A stretch of DNA of 64,000 bases from Mesorhizobium sp. J8. Its GTDB lineage: Bacteria > Pseudomonadota > Alphaproteobacteria > Rhizobiales > Rhizobiaceae. Location of the stretch: the NCBI RefSeq assembly GCF_016591715.1, contig NZ_AP024109.1, forward strand, positions 3,968,001 to 4,032,000, given 5' to 3'. Numbering within the stretch: the first letter of the stretch is position 1; every line of letters begins with the position of its first letter. The translations under genes and the position numbers were made by a program. The notes beneath the pieces are model-generated. The model saw only the letters and a program-made list of their open reading frames with translations. It was not told the origin of the DNA and made no database searches. Positions 19,261-28,090 of the stretch are shown one piece after another.

Positions 19261-21342
19261 GTGACCTGGACGCGGCTGAAAGAGCTTGCCGAGACACCGC
19301 TGAGCGGCCTGACACAGCCGACCCGTTCGGATTGGATTTTCGCCTTGCGCACGGTTTCGGCCGGGCTGATCGCGCTGCTTGTTGCCTACGCGCTGAAGCT
19401 CGACCATCCGCAATGGGCGATGATGACGGTGTTCATCGTCGCCCAGCCGGTGGCCGGCATGGTGCTGGCCAAGGGCTTCTACCGGCTGCTCGGCACGCTG
19501 GCAGGCGGTCTCGCCGCGGTCGGCATCACCTCGCTGTTCGGCACCAATCCCTGGCTGCTGGTCACGGTGCTGGCGCTGTGGATCGGCGTCTGCACGCTCG
19601 TCTCGTCACTGCTGCGCAATCCGGAAGCCTACGGTGCCGCCCTTGCCGGCTATACCGCGATGATCATCAGCCTGCCGGCGCTTGGGCAGCCGCATGTCGT
19701 CGTCGACCTGGCAGTCGCGCGTTGCGCCGAGATCGTTCTCGGCATCGTCTGCGCCGGCCTCACCAGCCGGCTGATCCTGCCGAAGCTCGCCGCCGACGCC
19801 ATCATCTCCAGGCTGAAGCGCAGCATTCTCGACCTCGCCGAATATGCCGGCGGCGCCTTTTCCGGAGGCGATCCGTCAAGCCTTGCCGCGCTTCAGCGCA
19901 AGCTGATCACCGACGCCCAGACGCTCGCCGAGATGCGCACCTATGCGCGGCTGGAGGCGCCAAGCTTCGCGACCCGCGCCCATCCCGTGCGGCGCACGAT
20001 CGGCCAGCTTCTATGGGCGCTTTCAGCAGCGCGCGCGCTGCACAGCCATCGCGCGCCGAAGAATGCCGCGCTTATCCCGATGCGCCGGGACCTGAAGAAC
20101 TTCGTCGGCGAACTGGCGGCAACACCTGGCGCGCTCGACGACACAGGTCCCTGGCTCGCCCGGCTCGACGCGATCGCGGCCAAGGCCAGGGAAATGCCGG
20201 ACCTGCCCGAAGATAAAGGCTCGAGCGATACCGGCGAAGACAAGGTCGGCACCATCACGCGCCTGACCATTGCCGGCGATTTTGCCGAGGCGCTCAAGCA
20301 GGTTATGCGCGGCCTGGAGGCGCTTCGCTCGCCTGCCTCCCGCAAATCGAGCGAGCGAAGCCAGCCGGCGCTGGTCGTCCACCGCGATTACCAGGCCGCA
20401 TGGCGCAACGCCGTGCGCGCCGCGCTGGCGACCTTGCTCGTGGCGATCTTCTGGCTGACCACCAAATGGTCGGAAGCAGCCGGCACCGTCATCCTCGTCG
20501 CCGTCGTCTCCAGCCTGTTCGCGTCGCGCCCCGATCCCGTGCAGTCCGCTTGGGGCTTCTTCACCGGAACGCTGATCGCGCTGCCTTTTGCTTTTCTGGT
20601 CGGCCAGGTCGCGCTGCCGGCGCTGCCCGGCTTCGGCTGGTTCACGCTCTTCGTCGTGCCGATCCTGGTGCCGGCTGCGCTCGGCATGGCAAATCCCCGC
20701 CATGTCGGCGTCGCCACCGCCTTCGCCATCAACTTCCTCGCCTTCCTCAGCCCCCATCAGCAGATGATCTACGATCCCGGGCCGTTTCTCGCCGGCTCAG
20801 CCTCGATCCTGGTCGGCATCCTGATCGCAATCGGCGTCTTCCTCGTCGTGCTGCCTGCCGATCCCTGGGTCACCGTGGAGCGAATCTCGCAGGCGATGCG
20901 TGAGGATCTGGCGCGGCTCTGCCTGCATGAGCGCATTCCTCGGCGCTCGGCCTTCGAAAGCTTGGCCTATGACCGGATCAACCAGTTGATGCCGCAGGTG
21001 CAGCAGACGGGCCGCAAGGGCGACCCCATCCTTGGCGGCAGCATCGCCGCGGTCACCGTCGGGCTGGAGGTGCTGCGGTTGCGCCAAGCGCAACTGAACT
21101 CCGCCGTCCCGCACGAGACGGTCGAATCCATCGGCAATTTCCTGCGCGGCCTGGCGCGCGAATTGCTGTTTCGGCGGCCGGGCGAGCCGCAGACCGCGAC
21201 CATTGCGGTGGCGAGGCAATATGCGGCCAAAATCGCGGAACGCAGCGACCGGCTCGAAATGTTGCAGATCGCCGCCTCCCTGCGCATCATCGCCGCGGCG
21301 ATGGAGGATTACCCGGATTTCTTTACGAAGGGTCGTGCCTGA
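19261..21342 (+). CDS. FUSC-family inner-membrane transporter (aromatic acid exporter-like)
   Basis: This is a 693-residue protein. Translation starts at a GTG at 19261 with GGAG at 19249-19252. Two halves each begin with a block of membrane helices: residues of about 20-170 (WIFALRTVSAGLIALLVAYAL, HPQWAMMTVFIVAQPVAG) and about 375-545 (WRNAVRAALATLLVAIFWL onward). They are separated and followed by soluble helical regions. This is the fusaric acid resistance/AaeB architecture, in which such proteins export aromatic acids or similar toxins. No membrane-fusion partner gene is adjacent, so it may work with proteins encoded elsewhere. The substrate is unknown. Confidence 0.85.
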   Translation: MTWTRLKELAETPLSGLTQPTRSDWIFALRTVSAGLIALLVAYALKLDHPQWAMMTVFIVAQPVAGMVLAKGFYRLLGTLAGGLAAVGITSLFGTNPWLLVTVLALWIGVCTLVSSLLRNPEAYGAALAGYTAMIISLPALGQPHVVVDLAVARCAEIVLGIVCAGLTSRLILPKLAADAIISRLKRSILDLAEYAGGAFSGGDPSSLAALQRKLITDAQTLAEMRTYARLEAPSFATRAHPVRRTIGQLLWALSAARALHSHRAPKNAALIPMRRDLKNFVGELAATPGALDDTGPWLARLDAIAAKAREMPDLPEDKGSSDTGEDKVGTITRLTIAGDFAEALKQVMRGLEALRSPASRKSSERSQPALVVHRDYQAAWRNAVRAALATLLVAIFWLTTKWSEAAGTVILVAVVSSLFASRPDPVQSAWGFFTGTLIALPFAFLVGQVALPALPGFGWFTLFVVPILVPAALGMANPRHVGVATAFAINFLAFLSPHQQMIYDPGPFLAGSASILVGILIAIGVFLVVLPADPWVTVERISQAMREDLARLCLHERIPRRSAFESLAYDRINQLMPQVQQTGRKGDPILGGSIAAVTVGLEVLRLRQAQLNSAVPHETVESIGNFLRGLARELLFRRPGEPQTATIAVARQYAAKIAERSDRLEMLQIAASLRIIAAAMEDYPDFFTKGRA

Positions 21343-21425
21343 ACAATTAGGGACATGTCGCGTTTCAGGTTGGACCGGTTCGGAAAGGTCCCTTGTCAGA
21401 CTGGTCGATACTTTTAGGAGGACAG

Positions 21426-21864
21426 ATGGCGCTCAAACGGATGGACAACATCGGCATCGTCGTTGAGGACCTCGACGCGACGGTCGATTTCTTTCGCGAA
21501 CTCGGCCTCGAGCTCGAAGGGCGTGCCACGATCGAAGGAGAATGGGCCGGACGCGTCACCGGACTGGGTGATCAGCATGTCGAGATCGCCATGATGCGGA
21601 CGCCGGACGGCCACGGCCGGCTCGAGCTGTCCCGCTTCCTGAAGGCCACGCGTGGTGGCGGATCACCGCAACGCGCCGGTGAACGCCCTGGGCTATCTCC
21701 GCGTCATGTTCGCCGTGGACGACATCGACGACACGCTGGAGAGGCTCCGCAAGCGCGGCGCCGAACTCGTCGGCGAAGTGGTCCGCTATCAGGATGTGTA
21801 TCGGCTCTGCTACATACGCGGGCCTGAAGGACTTCTCATCGGCCTCGCCCAGGAACTCAGCTGA
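21426..21864 (+). pseudogene. VOC (glyoxalase/bleomycin resistance) family gene with a +1 frameshift
   Basis: The ATG at 21426 follows a strong AGGAGGACAG. The first 73 codons read as a VOC protein (KRMDNIGIVVEDLDATVDFF, EWAGRVTGLGDQHVEIAMM, GRLELSRFLK). At about 21645 the frame is lost, and the continuation appears one frame over as VVADHRNAPVNALGYLRV, then VDDIDDTLERLRKRGAELV and GPEGLLIGLAQELS. Removing one G from AAGGCC at 21642-21647 restores a 145-residue protein reading FLKPRVVADHRN across the junction. An extra base is therefore seen directly. Whether it is a real mutation or a sequencing error is open. Confidence 0.8.
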
Positions 21865-21876
21865 GACCTGATCCGC

Positions 21877-22998
21877 CTAGGCCGCCGCGATGGCCAGCGC
21901 GTGCCCGCGCGCGTTTTCACGCAGCGCTTCGAGATGGATCGATTTCACCAGGCCGGCAAGATCGCCCTCGGCCGACTGGCCGCCGAGTTCCTTCAACATC
22001 AGCCAGCTCACTTCCTGCACGCCGGCGATACGCCGGCCATTGGCGACCTCGCGCCACACTTTCAGCGCGCGCAGGATGATGCCATGCGTGGCCGGCGCAA
22101 GCCCGGCGCTGCGGAACAGCGCCTGCAGCGCCACGTCGTGCCCGCCGGCGAGAAGCGCGGTCACCCGCTGCTCGGACTGTCGGGCTAAAGCCACCAGCGT
22201 CGAGCCGAAGAAATCCACCTTGCCATGCGCGATGGTGCGGATGATGAAGCTTGCGGTCAGGTCTCCACGCAGCCTCAAATGCTCGATCAGCGCCGCATGC
22301 TCTTCCATGCGCGTTCTCTCGATCAGCGTGACCGAGGCCTTCACGCAGGCATCGCGCATGACGCGATCGGCCCGCGCCGCCCCCATCATCGCCAGCACCA
22401 GCGGCGATCCTTTCAGGGTCTCGCCGAGCTTGACCAGGAGCATGTGCCGGCAGTCGGCCGGCAGGCGCCGATCGGCGATCAGCGCCTCGCGCACCAGCGG
22501 CAGATGGCCATGCCGCTCGGCCATGCGGCGGAAGCTGAGCGAAGCGATCTCGGCGCCGCTGTTGCCGATCAGCACGGCGCAGGCTTCCGGTTCGCCGATC
22601 TCGGCGATTGCCGCCGCCAGCGACATCGAGACGACCGGACGGTTGGCGATCAGCTTCTGTGTCGCCTCCTGGCCGCAGGCGACACGTTCCACAAGGTCGG
22701 CATCGGTAAGCAACGGCGAACGCGCCAGCACGAGTGCCGCCACTTCCGGCTGGTCTGCGGCCAGGGCGCTGATCACCTGCGGCGGCGCGTGATGGCTCAT
22801 CGACAGCGCCTCGGCAAGCGCCAGGCGCACCTTGGAGGAAGCGTCGTCCAGAAGCAGGGTCAGCGCCGCCTCGGCGGCGCAACGATCCTCGAACGGCAGA
22901 TCGGAATTGATATAGGCGCGCGCCAGTGCGCTCGCGGCGGCGGCGCGTTCGGAAACCCTTGCAGTATCAATCCATTTTAGAAAGTGCGAAACAACCAT
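21877..22998 (-). CDS. DUF2336-family all-helical protein
   Basis: This is a 373-residue protein. The ATG at 22998 (MVVSHFLKWIDTARV) is chosen as the first start that gives a family-like N-terminus; its ribosome binding site is weak. The sequence is almost wholly helical with HEAT-like repeats, for example AALTLLLDDASSKVRLALAEAL, PPQVISALAADQPEVAALVL and EACAVLIGNSGAEIASLSF (each shown in part). This pattern fits DUF2336, common in Hyphomicrobiales and without an established biochemical role as far as I know. A scaffold or protein-interaction role is likely from the fold. It is divergent from the MaoC gene at 23149. Confidence 0.75.
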   Translation of the reverse strand: MVVSHFLKWIDTARVSERAAAASALARAYINSDLPFEDRCAAEAALTLLLDDASSKVRLALAEALSMSHHAPPQVISALAADQPEVAALVLARSPLLTDADLVERVACGQEATQKLIANRPVVSMSLAAAIAEIGEPEACAVLIGNSGAEIASLSFRRMAERHGHLPLVREALIADRRLPADCRHMLLVKLGETLKGSPLVLAMMGAARADRVMRDACVKASVTLIERTRMEEHAALIEHLRLRGDLTASFIIRTIAHGKVDFFGSTLVALARQSEQRVTALLAGGHDVALQALFRSAGLAPATHGIILRALKVWREVANGRRIAGVQEVSWLMLKELGGQSAEGDLAGLVKSIHLEALRENARGHALAIAAA

Positions 22999-23148
22999 AC
23001 CGACCAGCTGCGCCCCTGCCGGAAAGGTCCCGGCCCCGTTGCGAACGGTAGGCCGGAAATGGTTTACGAACGGTTCACCATGTTTCTTAACCGGCTTGAT
23101 GGCGCGGCAACCAACGCCTATCAAGCAGGAAACTGGAGAAGATCGACC

Positions 23149-23601
23149 ATGGCCGGGCTTTATCTGGAAGAGTTTGTCGTCGGCCATGTCTTCCGCCACA
23201 CGCTGCGCAAGACCGTGACCGAGAGCGACAACATGCTGTTTTCGGTGATGACGCTCAACCCGCAGCCTCTGCACATCGATTTCGACTTCGCTGCGAAAAC
23301 CGAGTGGGGCAAGCCGCTGGTGAATTCGCTGTTCACGCTCGGCCTGATGATCGGCATCTCGGTGAACGACATCACCGTCGGCACCACGGTCGCCAATCTC
23401 GGCATGAAGGAAACGGTGTTCCCGCACCCCGTCTTCCATGGCGACACCATCCGGGTCGAGACGACGGTCGTGTCCGTGCGCGAATCCAAGTCGAAACCCG
23501 ATCGCGGCATCGTCGAGTTCGAACACCGCGCCTACAATCAGAACGACGTTCTTGTCGCGAAATGCACCAGGCAGGCGATGATGCTGAGGAAGGCGGCCTG
23601 A
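23149..23601 (+). CDS. MaoC-like hotdog dehydratase
   Basis: This is a 150-residue protein. The ATG at 23149 has GGAGAAG upstream and gives the expected short N-terminus; the frame is open further upstream without coding character. The hydratase motif is seen in DNMLFSVMTLNPQPLHIDF, and VFHGDTIRVETTVVSV completes the hotdog fold. Such enzymes hydrate or dehydrate acyl-CoA double bonds. Its stop overlaps the start of the CitE-like lyase gene by one base (TGATG), so the two probably act consecutively on a CoA thioester, for instance in a mesaconyl/malyl-CoA type conversion. The exact substrate is unknown. Confidence 0.85.
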   Translation: MAGLYLEEFVVGHVFRHTLRKTVTESDNMLFSVMTLNPQPLHIDFDFAAKTEWGKPLVNSLFTLGLMIGISVNDITVGTTVANLGMKETVFPHPVFHGDTIRVETTVVSVRESKSKPDRGIVEFEHRAYNQNDVLVAKCTRQAMMLRKAA

Positions 23602-24482
23602 TGCGCTCGCTGCTGTTCGTGCCCGGCGATACCGAGCGCAAGCTGGAAAGGGGATTCGAGGCCGGCGCCGACGTGGTCATCGTCGATCTCGAGGATTCCG
23701 TTGCCGCCGCAAACAAGCCGGCGGCGCGCGCGATCGCGGCCGGCTTCATTTCCAGCCAAAGGCCCCGGACAAGTTCGGCCATCTATGTGCGGGTCAACGA
23801 TCTTTCCACCGGCTTGACGGACGACGACCTTGCGGCTCTTGTCCCGGCGAAGCCCGACGGCATCATGCTGCCGAAGTCGAACAGCGGGCAGGACGTCCAG
23901 CAACTGGCGGCGAAGCTGCGTGTGCGTGAGGCCGAGAGCGGGCTGCCGGACGGCGCTATAGGAATCCTGCCGATCATCACCGAGACCGCGGCAGGCGTGC
24001 TGGCAGCGGCAAGCTATGCCGGGGCAAGCGCGAGGCTTGCCGGCCTGACCTGGGGCGCGGAGGATTTGTCAGCCGCGCTCGGCGCGCGCGCGGCCCGCGA
24101 CGAGAGCGGCCGCTACACCGACGTGTTCCGCCTGGCGCGCAGCATGACCATTCTGGCGGCCGCAGCGGCCGAAGTCTCCGCCATCGACACCGTCTTTCCC
24201 GATTTCCGCGACATGGCCGCCCTCGAGAGGGAATGCCGGGAGGCCGAGCGCGACGGTTTCACCGGCAAGATGGCGATCCACCCGGCGCAGGTGCCCGTCA
24301 TCAACGCCGCCTTCACGCCGTCCGCCGAAGCGGTCGCGCGGTCACGGGCGATCGTCGATGCCTTCGCGGCGGCGGGAAATCCGGGTGTCGTCGGCATCGA
24401 CGGCAAGATGTACGACAGGCCGCATTTGCGCCTGGCCGAGCGCCTGCTGGCTCGCGCCAAGGCGGCGGATATTTCCGCCTGA
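23601..24482 (+). CDS. CoA ester lyase, HpcH/HpaI aldolase (CitE-like) family
   Basis: This is a 293-residue protein that starts at the ATG overlapping the MaoC stop. The family core is visible as RSLLFVPGDTERKLERG, VVIVDLEDSVAAANK, LPIITETAAGVLAA and LTWGAEDLSAALGA, and the C-terminal GKMAIHPAQVPVINAAF is typical of CitE-like and malyl-CoA lyase proteins. It likely cleaves or forms a C-C bond in a 3-hydroxyacyl- or malyl-type CoA ester in a metal-dependent manner. Coupled translation with the MaoC-like dehydratase suggests a two-step pathway. Stand-alone CitE-like enzymes are diverse, so the substrate stays open. Confidence 0.88.
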   Translation: MRSLLFVPGDTERKLERGFEAGADVVIVDLEDSVAAANKPAARAIAAGFISSQRPRTSSAIYVRVNDLSTGLTDDDLAALVPAKPDGIMLPKSNSGQDVQQLAAKLRVREAESGLPDGAIGILPIITETAAGVLAAASYAGASARLAGLTWGAEDLSAALGARAARDESGRYTDVFRLARSMTILAAAAAEVSAIDTVFPDFRDMAALERECREAERDGFTGKMAIHPAQVPVINAAFTPSAEAVARSRAIVDAFAAAGNPGVVGIDGKMYDRPHLRLAERLLARAKAADISA

Positions 24483-24485
24483 TCG

Positions 24486-25159
24486 CTACCAGACCATCGG
24501 GATCAGCTTGTAGCGGACGCGTGCGGCGTAATCGTCATAGCCCTGCAGGCCGGTCCGCAACGTCTTTTCCTCGATGAAGGTGCGGATGGCGAGCAGCAGG
24601 ATGAAGGCGAGGACCGCTGCCAGTCCCCACCATGAGCCGAGCAGCAGCGCGGTGCCGGCAAAATAGAGTATGGCGCCCGCATACATGGGGTGGCGGACAT
24701 AGCCGTATGGACCGGTGGTGATCACCTTCTGCCCGCGCTCGTCCTGGATCTTCACGACGGGCGCCGCGAAGCTGTTTTCCAGCATCGTGAGATAACAGAT
24801 CCAGATGCCGATAAGCAGGACTAGCATGCCGACCACCTGCGCCAGGCGGGAACCCTCGACCAGCCGAAGCGGAAGTCGAGCCCCATCAGGACCAGCCAGG
24901 CGAAGATGCCGATGAGCAATATGCTCAGCACGATCTTGTCGGCCACGGTCTGGGTCTTCTGGATCGGCGGGCGGAGGCGCTCGTTCATCAGGCCTGGATC
25001 GCGCCGGGCGAGCGCCACGCCCATGGTCAGGCTCAGTCCGACCATCACGGCTATGTAGACCCAGGCTCCGGTCCAGCGCAGCGTGCCGGCCGACACAAAC
25101 ACCAGCGCGCCCATGATGCCGAACCATACGAATGTCTGGAAAACCAATCTCGAGACCAT
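24486..25159 (-). pseudogene. Isoprenylcysteine carboxyl methyltransferase-like membrane protein with a one-base deletion
   Basis: The start is the ATG at 25159, with GGAAGG just upstream. The first about 106 codons read as an integral membrane protein (RLVFQTFVWFGIMGALVFV, ALARRDPGLMNERLRPPIQ, LDFRFGWSRVPAW) and then hit a stop. The continuation lies in another frame: QVVGMLVLLIGIWICYLTML, then ENSFAAPVVKIQ, TGPYGYVRHPMYAG and a last membrane hairpin. Adding one base between 24840 and 24841 would join them into about 224 residues reading VPAW-x-QVVGML. The C-terminal half holds the SAM-binding YVRHPMYAG motif of the ICMT/PEMT family, so the intact gene would encode a membrane methyltransferase. 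A real mutation and a sequencing error cannot be separated here. Confidence 0.8.
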
Positions 25160-25233
25160 GACCAACCTTCCGTGACGCCCCCGCCACTGTTGGCCGCCCG
25201 CCGTGCCGTTCCTGCGAAAATCCGCAAAAGATC

Positions 25234-25818
25234 CTAGCCGGCCCAGGGGCCGGCGTAATCGGCATAGAGCTTCGCCGGATCAGGCCGTGGCCGCTCCGGC
25301 GCAGGCCCCTGATAGGAGCCGATATGGACGAAGCCGACGACGCGCTCCTGCGGCGAGAGCCCGAGGATCGCCCTGCCCTCCGGGACATCGGAATACCAGT
25401 TGCTGATCATGTTGGTGCCATAGCCCAGAGCATTGGCCGCGATCATCAGGTTCATGGCCGCCATGCCGCCCGACAGGAACATCTCCCATTGCGGGATCTT
25501 CGGGCTGTCCTTCGGCACCGACACGACGCCGATCACCAGCGGCGCGCGCGAAAAGCGCGCCAATTCCTGGTTGCGCCGGCCTTCCGACAGCGGCCCCTCG
25601 CGCTGCTCGGCGAGTGCCGCCAGCCTCTTGCCGATCTCGACGCGCGCCTCGCCGCGATAAAGGATGAAGCGCCAGGGCTCGAGCCGGCCGTGGTCGGGAA
25701 CGCGCGAGGCCGCCGCGATCATCGTCGCGATCTCGGCATCGCTCGGCCCGGGTTCCTTGAGGTCGGGAATCGGCGCGGAATTGCGGGTGAGCAGGAAGTC
25801 GATGATCGGCGACGCCAT
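25234..25818 (-). CDS. Nitroreductase family protein (YdjA-like)
   Basis: This is a 194-residue protein. The ATG at 25818 (MASPIIDFLLTRNS) is chosen because AGGAGA precedes it at normal spacing. Family features are SAPIPDLKEPGPSDAEI, SRVPDHGRLEPWRFI (the FMN-contacting segment after the first helix), GMAAMNLMIAANALGYGTN and the C-terminal VGFVHIGSYQG. It is a flavin-dependent NAD(P)H oxidoreductase of the small single-domain type. The physiological substrate is unknown. It is read divergently from the secreted protein at 26091, with two palindromic repeats in between. Confidence 0.9.
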   Translation of the reverse strand: MASPIIDFLLTRNSAPIPDLKEPGPSDAEIATMIAAASRVPDHGRLEPWRFILYRGEARVEIGKRLAALAEQREGPLSEGRRNQELARFSRAPLVIGVVSVPKDSPKIPQWEMFLSGGMAAMNLMIAANALGYGTNMISNWYSDVPEGRAILGLSPQERVVGFVHIGSYQGPAPERPRPDPAKLYADYAGPWAG

Positions 25819-25936
25819 GGGCGCAAGTCTCCTGAAGGCATTCGATTTTGAGCTGAAGCACGCCATCGGGAGTCGGCGGCTCGGGCGGTGGCGTTTTGCG
25901 CCGATAAGAAGCCGCCGCGCGGGGCGGCGCGCTTCT

Positions 25937-26050
25937 AGAGCATGATGCCGAAAAGTGTGAAGCGGTTTTCGGACGACATCATGCTCTGCTTCTTTGACTT
26001 AGAGCCGGATTCAGATTTCAGGTCAACCGACCTGAAATCATCCGGTTCTA
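25937..26050. repeat. Two adjacent palindromic repeats (family C) in a divergent intergenic region
   Basis: Hairpin 1 (25937-25987) opens AGAGCATGATGCCGAAAAG, pairs through GCGGTTTTCGG and closes CATCATGCTCT. Hairpin 2 (26001-26050) opens AGAGCCGGAT, has a strong inner stem TTTCAGGTC/GACCTGAAA and closes ATCCGGTTCT. The GAGCATGATGCCGAAAAGTG type is widespread between genes in rhizobial genomes (recollection). The block lies only 41 bases upstream of the start at 26091, so it must overlap or displace that gene's promoter. Confidence 0.85.
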
Positions 26051-26090
26051 GGCCTTGAAATTGCCACCGCCTTGGGCTTCAACGCAAGGC

Positions 26091-27056
26091 ATGTTTGAGG
26101 GGACCCTGCGCCTTTTCGTGATCGCACTCGTCGCTGCGTTGTTCGCAGTGCCGGTTTCCTTCGCGCTGGCCCAGAACGCCAACGATGTCGGCGACATCAA
26201 GCTTCCTGGCATTTCGAGTTACGCGACACCGAAGACACAGGGACCGCTGGCGCTCGGCAATGGCGGCGCCATCACGCTGTCGGCGCAGTTGACCGACAAG
26301 GGCGCGGACATCACTCGCGGCATCGTCTGGCGGGTCTTCAAGCCGCAGCCCGCCAGTGACGGCAAGTTGCCGATGGTGGCATCCGCCCATGGCGGCACGG
26401 CCGTGTTCCAGCTCGACCCCGGCAGCTACCTTGTCCATGCCTCCTACGGACGCGCCGGCGCCACCAAGCGCATCACCGTCGGCAAGGAGGCCAGGCGCGA
26501 GAGCCTCGTGCTCGACGCCGGCGGCCTGAAGCTCGACGCGGTGACGTCGGGCGGCGCGCCCATCCCGCCGAAGAAACTGCGCTTCTCGATCTATGAAGGC
26601 CAGGCCGCGGCCAATGGCGAGCGGCCGCTGATCGCCCCCGACGTCGCGCCGAACACCGTGGTGCGGCTGAACGCCGGCACCTACCACGTCGTCTCCACCT
26701 ATGGCGCGGTCAACGCGGTGATCCGATCCGACATCCGCGTCGAGGCGGGCAAGCTGACGGAGGCGACCGTCGAGCACCGCGCCGCCGAGATGACGATGAA
26801 GCTGGTGCGCGAGCCCGGCGGCGAAGCCATCGCCGACACGTCCTGGTCATTGCTCAACGAAAGCGGCGATCCGATCAAGGAAGCGGTCGGCGCCTTCGCC
26901 TCGATGGTGCTGTCAGAGGGTCAGTACACCATCATCGCCAAGAACCGCGACCGCATTTACCAGAAGGATTTCACGGTCGTGGCGGGCCAGAACCAGGAAA
27001 TCGAGGTCGTGGCCAACGAACAATCCGCGATCGATCCCGAGGAAGGCGCCGATTAG
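26091..27056 (+). CDS. Secreted protein with three tandem beta-sandwich-like repeats, function unknown
   Basis: This is a 321-residue protein. The ATG at 26091 has AAGG just upstream and opens a signal peptide (FVIALVAALFAVPVSFALA). After a short linker there are three related units of about 80 residues, at about 60-148, 148-234 and 235-310. Each starts with a beta-rich stretch and carries a Gly-x-Tyr turn: DPGSYLVHASYG at 109-120, NAGTYHVVSTYG at 194-205 and SEGQYTIIAKNR at 275-286. Each is followed by a strand leading to V-x-x-G-x. The spacing (85 and 81 residues) supports internal duplication. The units resemble carboxypeptidase-regulatory or PEGA-like sandwiches, but I do not recognise a named family or any catalytic residues. 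An envelope binding or structural role is inference. Confidence 0.75.
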   Translation: MFEGTLRLFVIALVAALFAVPVSFALAQNANDVGDIKLPGISSYATPKTQGPLALGNGGAITLSAQLTDKGADITRGIVWRVFKPQPASDGKLPMVASAHGGTAVFQLDPGSYLVHASYGRAGATKRITVGKEARRESLVLDAGGLKLDAVTSGGAPIPPKKLRFSIYEGQAAANGERPLIAPDVAPNTVVRLNAGTYHVVSTYGAVNAVIRSDIRVEAGKLTEATVEHRAAEMTMKLVREPGGEAIADTSWSLLNESGDPIKEAVGAFASMVLSEGQYTIIAKNRDRIYQKDFTVVAGQNQEIEVVANEQSAIDPEEGAD

Positions 27057-27065
27057 TCGCCTTGG

Positions 27066-28007
27066 TCAGGCCGCCTTGCGCATACGCTTTTGCAGGAATG
27101 GCACGCGGCCACGCTGCGCAGAAGGCGTCGCCAGGTCGAAGACGGCGCGATAGAGGCGGTCGAGCAGCGCCTTGCGGTCGCGCAGCGGCTCGAGCTCGCT
27201 CCATGTCAGCACGTCGCCGATGCGCACCTCGATCGCCTTCCCCGACAGGCGGGCGAATTCCCGGATCAGCAAGGAGGTGCGCAGCGTCAGCGATGCCTTG
27301 CCGATGAACTTCGCCACGCGGTTGTCGCGCTCGGCCATGTTCATCGGACCGCTGACGAGGTGGAACAGGCGGCCGTTCTGGCCGGAGAAATGCATCGGGA
27401 TGACGGACGCCTTGGCGTCCTGGATCAGCTTGGCCGGGAACATCTTCCACGGCAGGTCGACGGCGCGGCCGAAACCCTTCGGCGCCGTGGCGACGCCGCC
27501 GGCCGGGAAGACGACGATGGTGACGCCTTCCTTCAGCAGCCGCACGGCTTCGTGGCGCACCGCCATGTTGTTCTTCAGCGCGTCCTTGGTCTCGGAAAAA
27601 TCGATCGGCAGCGAATAGGGCTCCATCTCGCGGATCCTGAGCAGATCCTTGTGGATCATCACCCGAAACGGACGGCCGAGCTGCTCGACGAGCGACAGTA
27701 CCGCAATGCCGTCGCCGATGCCGAAGGGATGGTTGGCGACGATGACCAGCGGCGTGTCCGGCAGTACTGCCGGCGGCCATTGCACGGCGTTGCGGACCTT
27801 GACGTCGATCAGTTCCAGCATGCGGCTGAACACCCGGTCGCCGGTCGGCACCACCTGGCGGCGCCAGAAATCGTAAAGCACGGCGAAGCGGTCGCGCCCC
27901 GAGAGGCCCTCGACGGAATGGATGAACCAGCGCGTCAGCACCGGCTGATGCGGATTGGCATAGGAGAGCTCGGGAAAACGTCTTTCCCGCAGTTTCAATT
28001 TGAGCAT
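27066..28007 (-). CDS. Lysophospholipid acyltransferase family protein (PlsC-like)
   Basis: This is a 313-residue protein. The acyltransferase motif HX4D is present in VIVANHPFGIGDGIAVL, and the second block appears as VVFPAGGVATAPKGFGR, followed by PVIPMHF-like SVIPMHFSGQNGR. It should transfer an acyl chain to a lysolipid at the inner membrane, though no strong transmembrane span is evident. Rhizobia use relatives of this family for phosphatidic acid, ornithine lipids and other membrane lipids, and I cannot tell which applies. It follows thrS on the same strand after 83 bases. Confidence 0.82.
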   Translation of the reverse strand: MLKLKLRERRFPELSYANPHQPVLTRWFIHSVEGLSGRDRFAVLYDFWRRQVVPTGDRVFSRMLELIDVKVRNAVQWPPAVLPDTPLVIVANHPFGIGDGIAVLSLVEQLGRPFRVMIHKDLLRIREMEPYSLPIDFSETKDALKNNMAVRHEAVRLLKEGVTIVVFPAGGVATAPKGFGRAVDLPWKMFPAKLIQDAKASVIPMHFSGQNGRLFHLVSGPMNMAERDNRVAKFIGKASLTLRTSLLIREFARLSGKAIEVRIGDVLTWSELEPLRDRKALLDRLYRAVFDLATPSAQRGRVPFLQKRMRKAA

Positions 28008-28090
28008 GACGGCTCGTTACAGGGCTGGCGTGACAGGCATATGAAAATGGCGGTGGACCGGCCACCGCCATTCTAGAAAGTGCTGGTATG

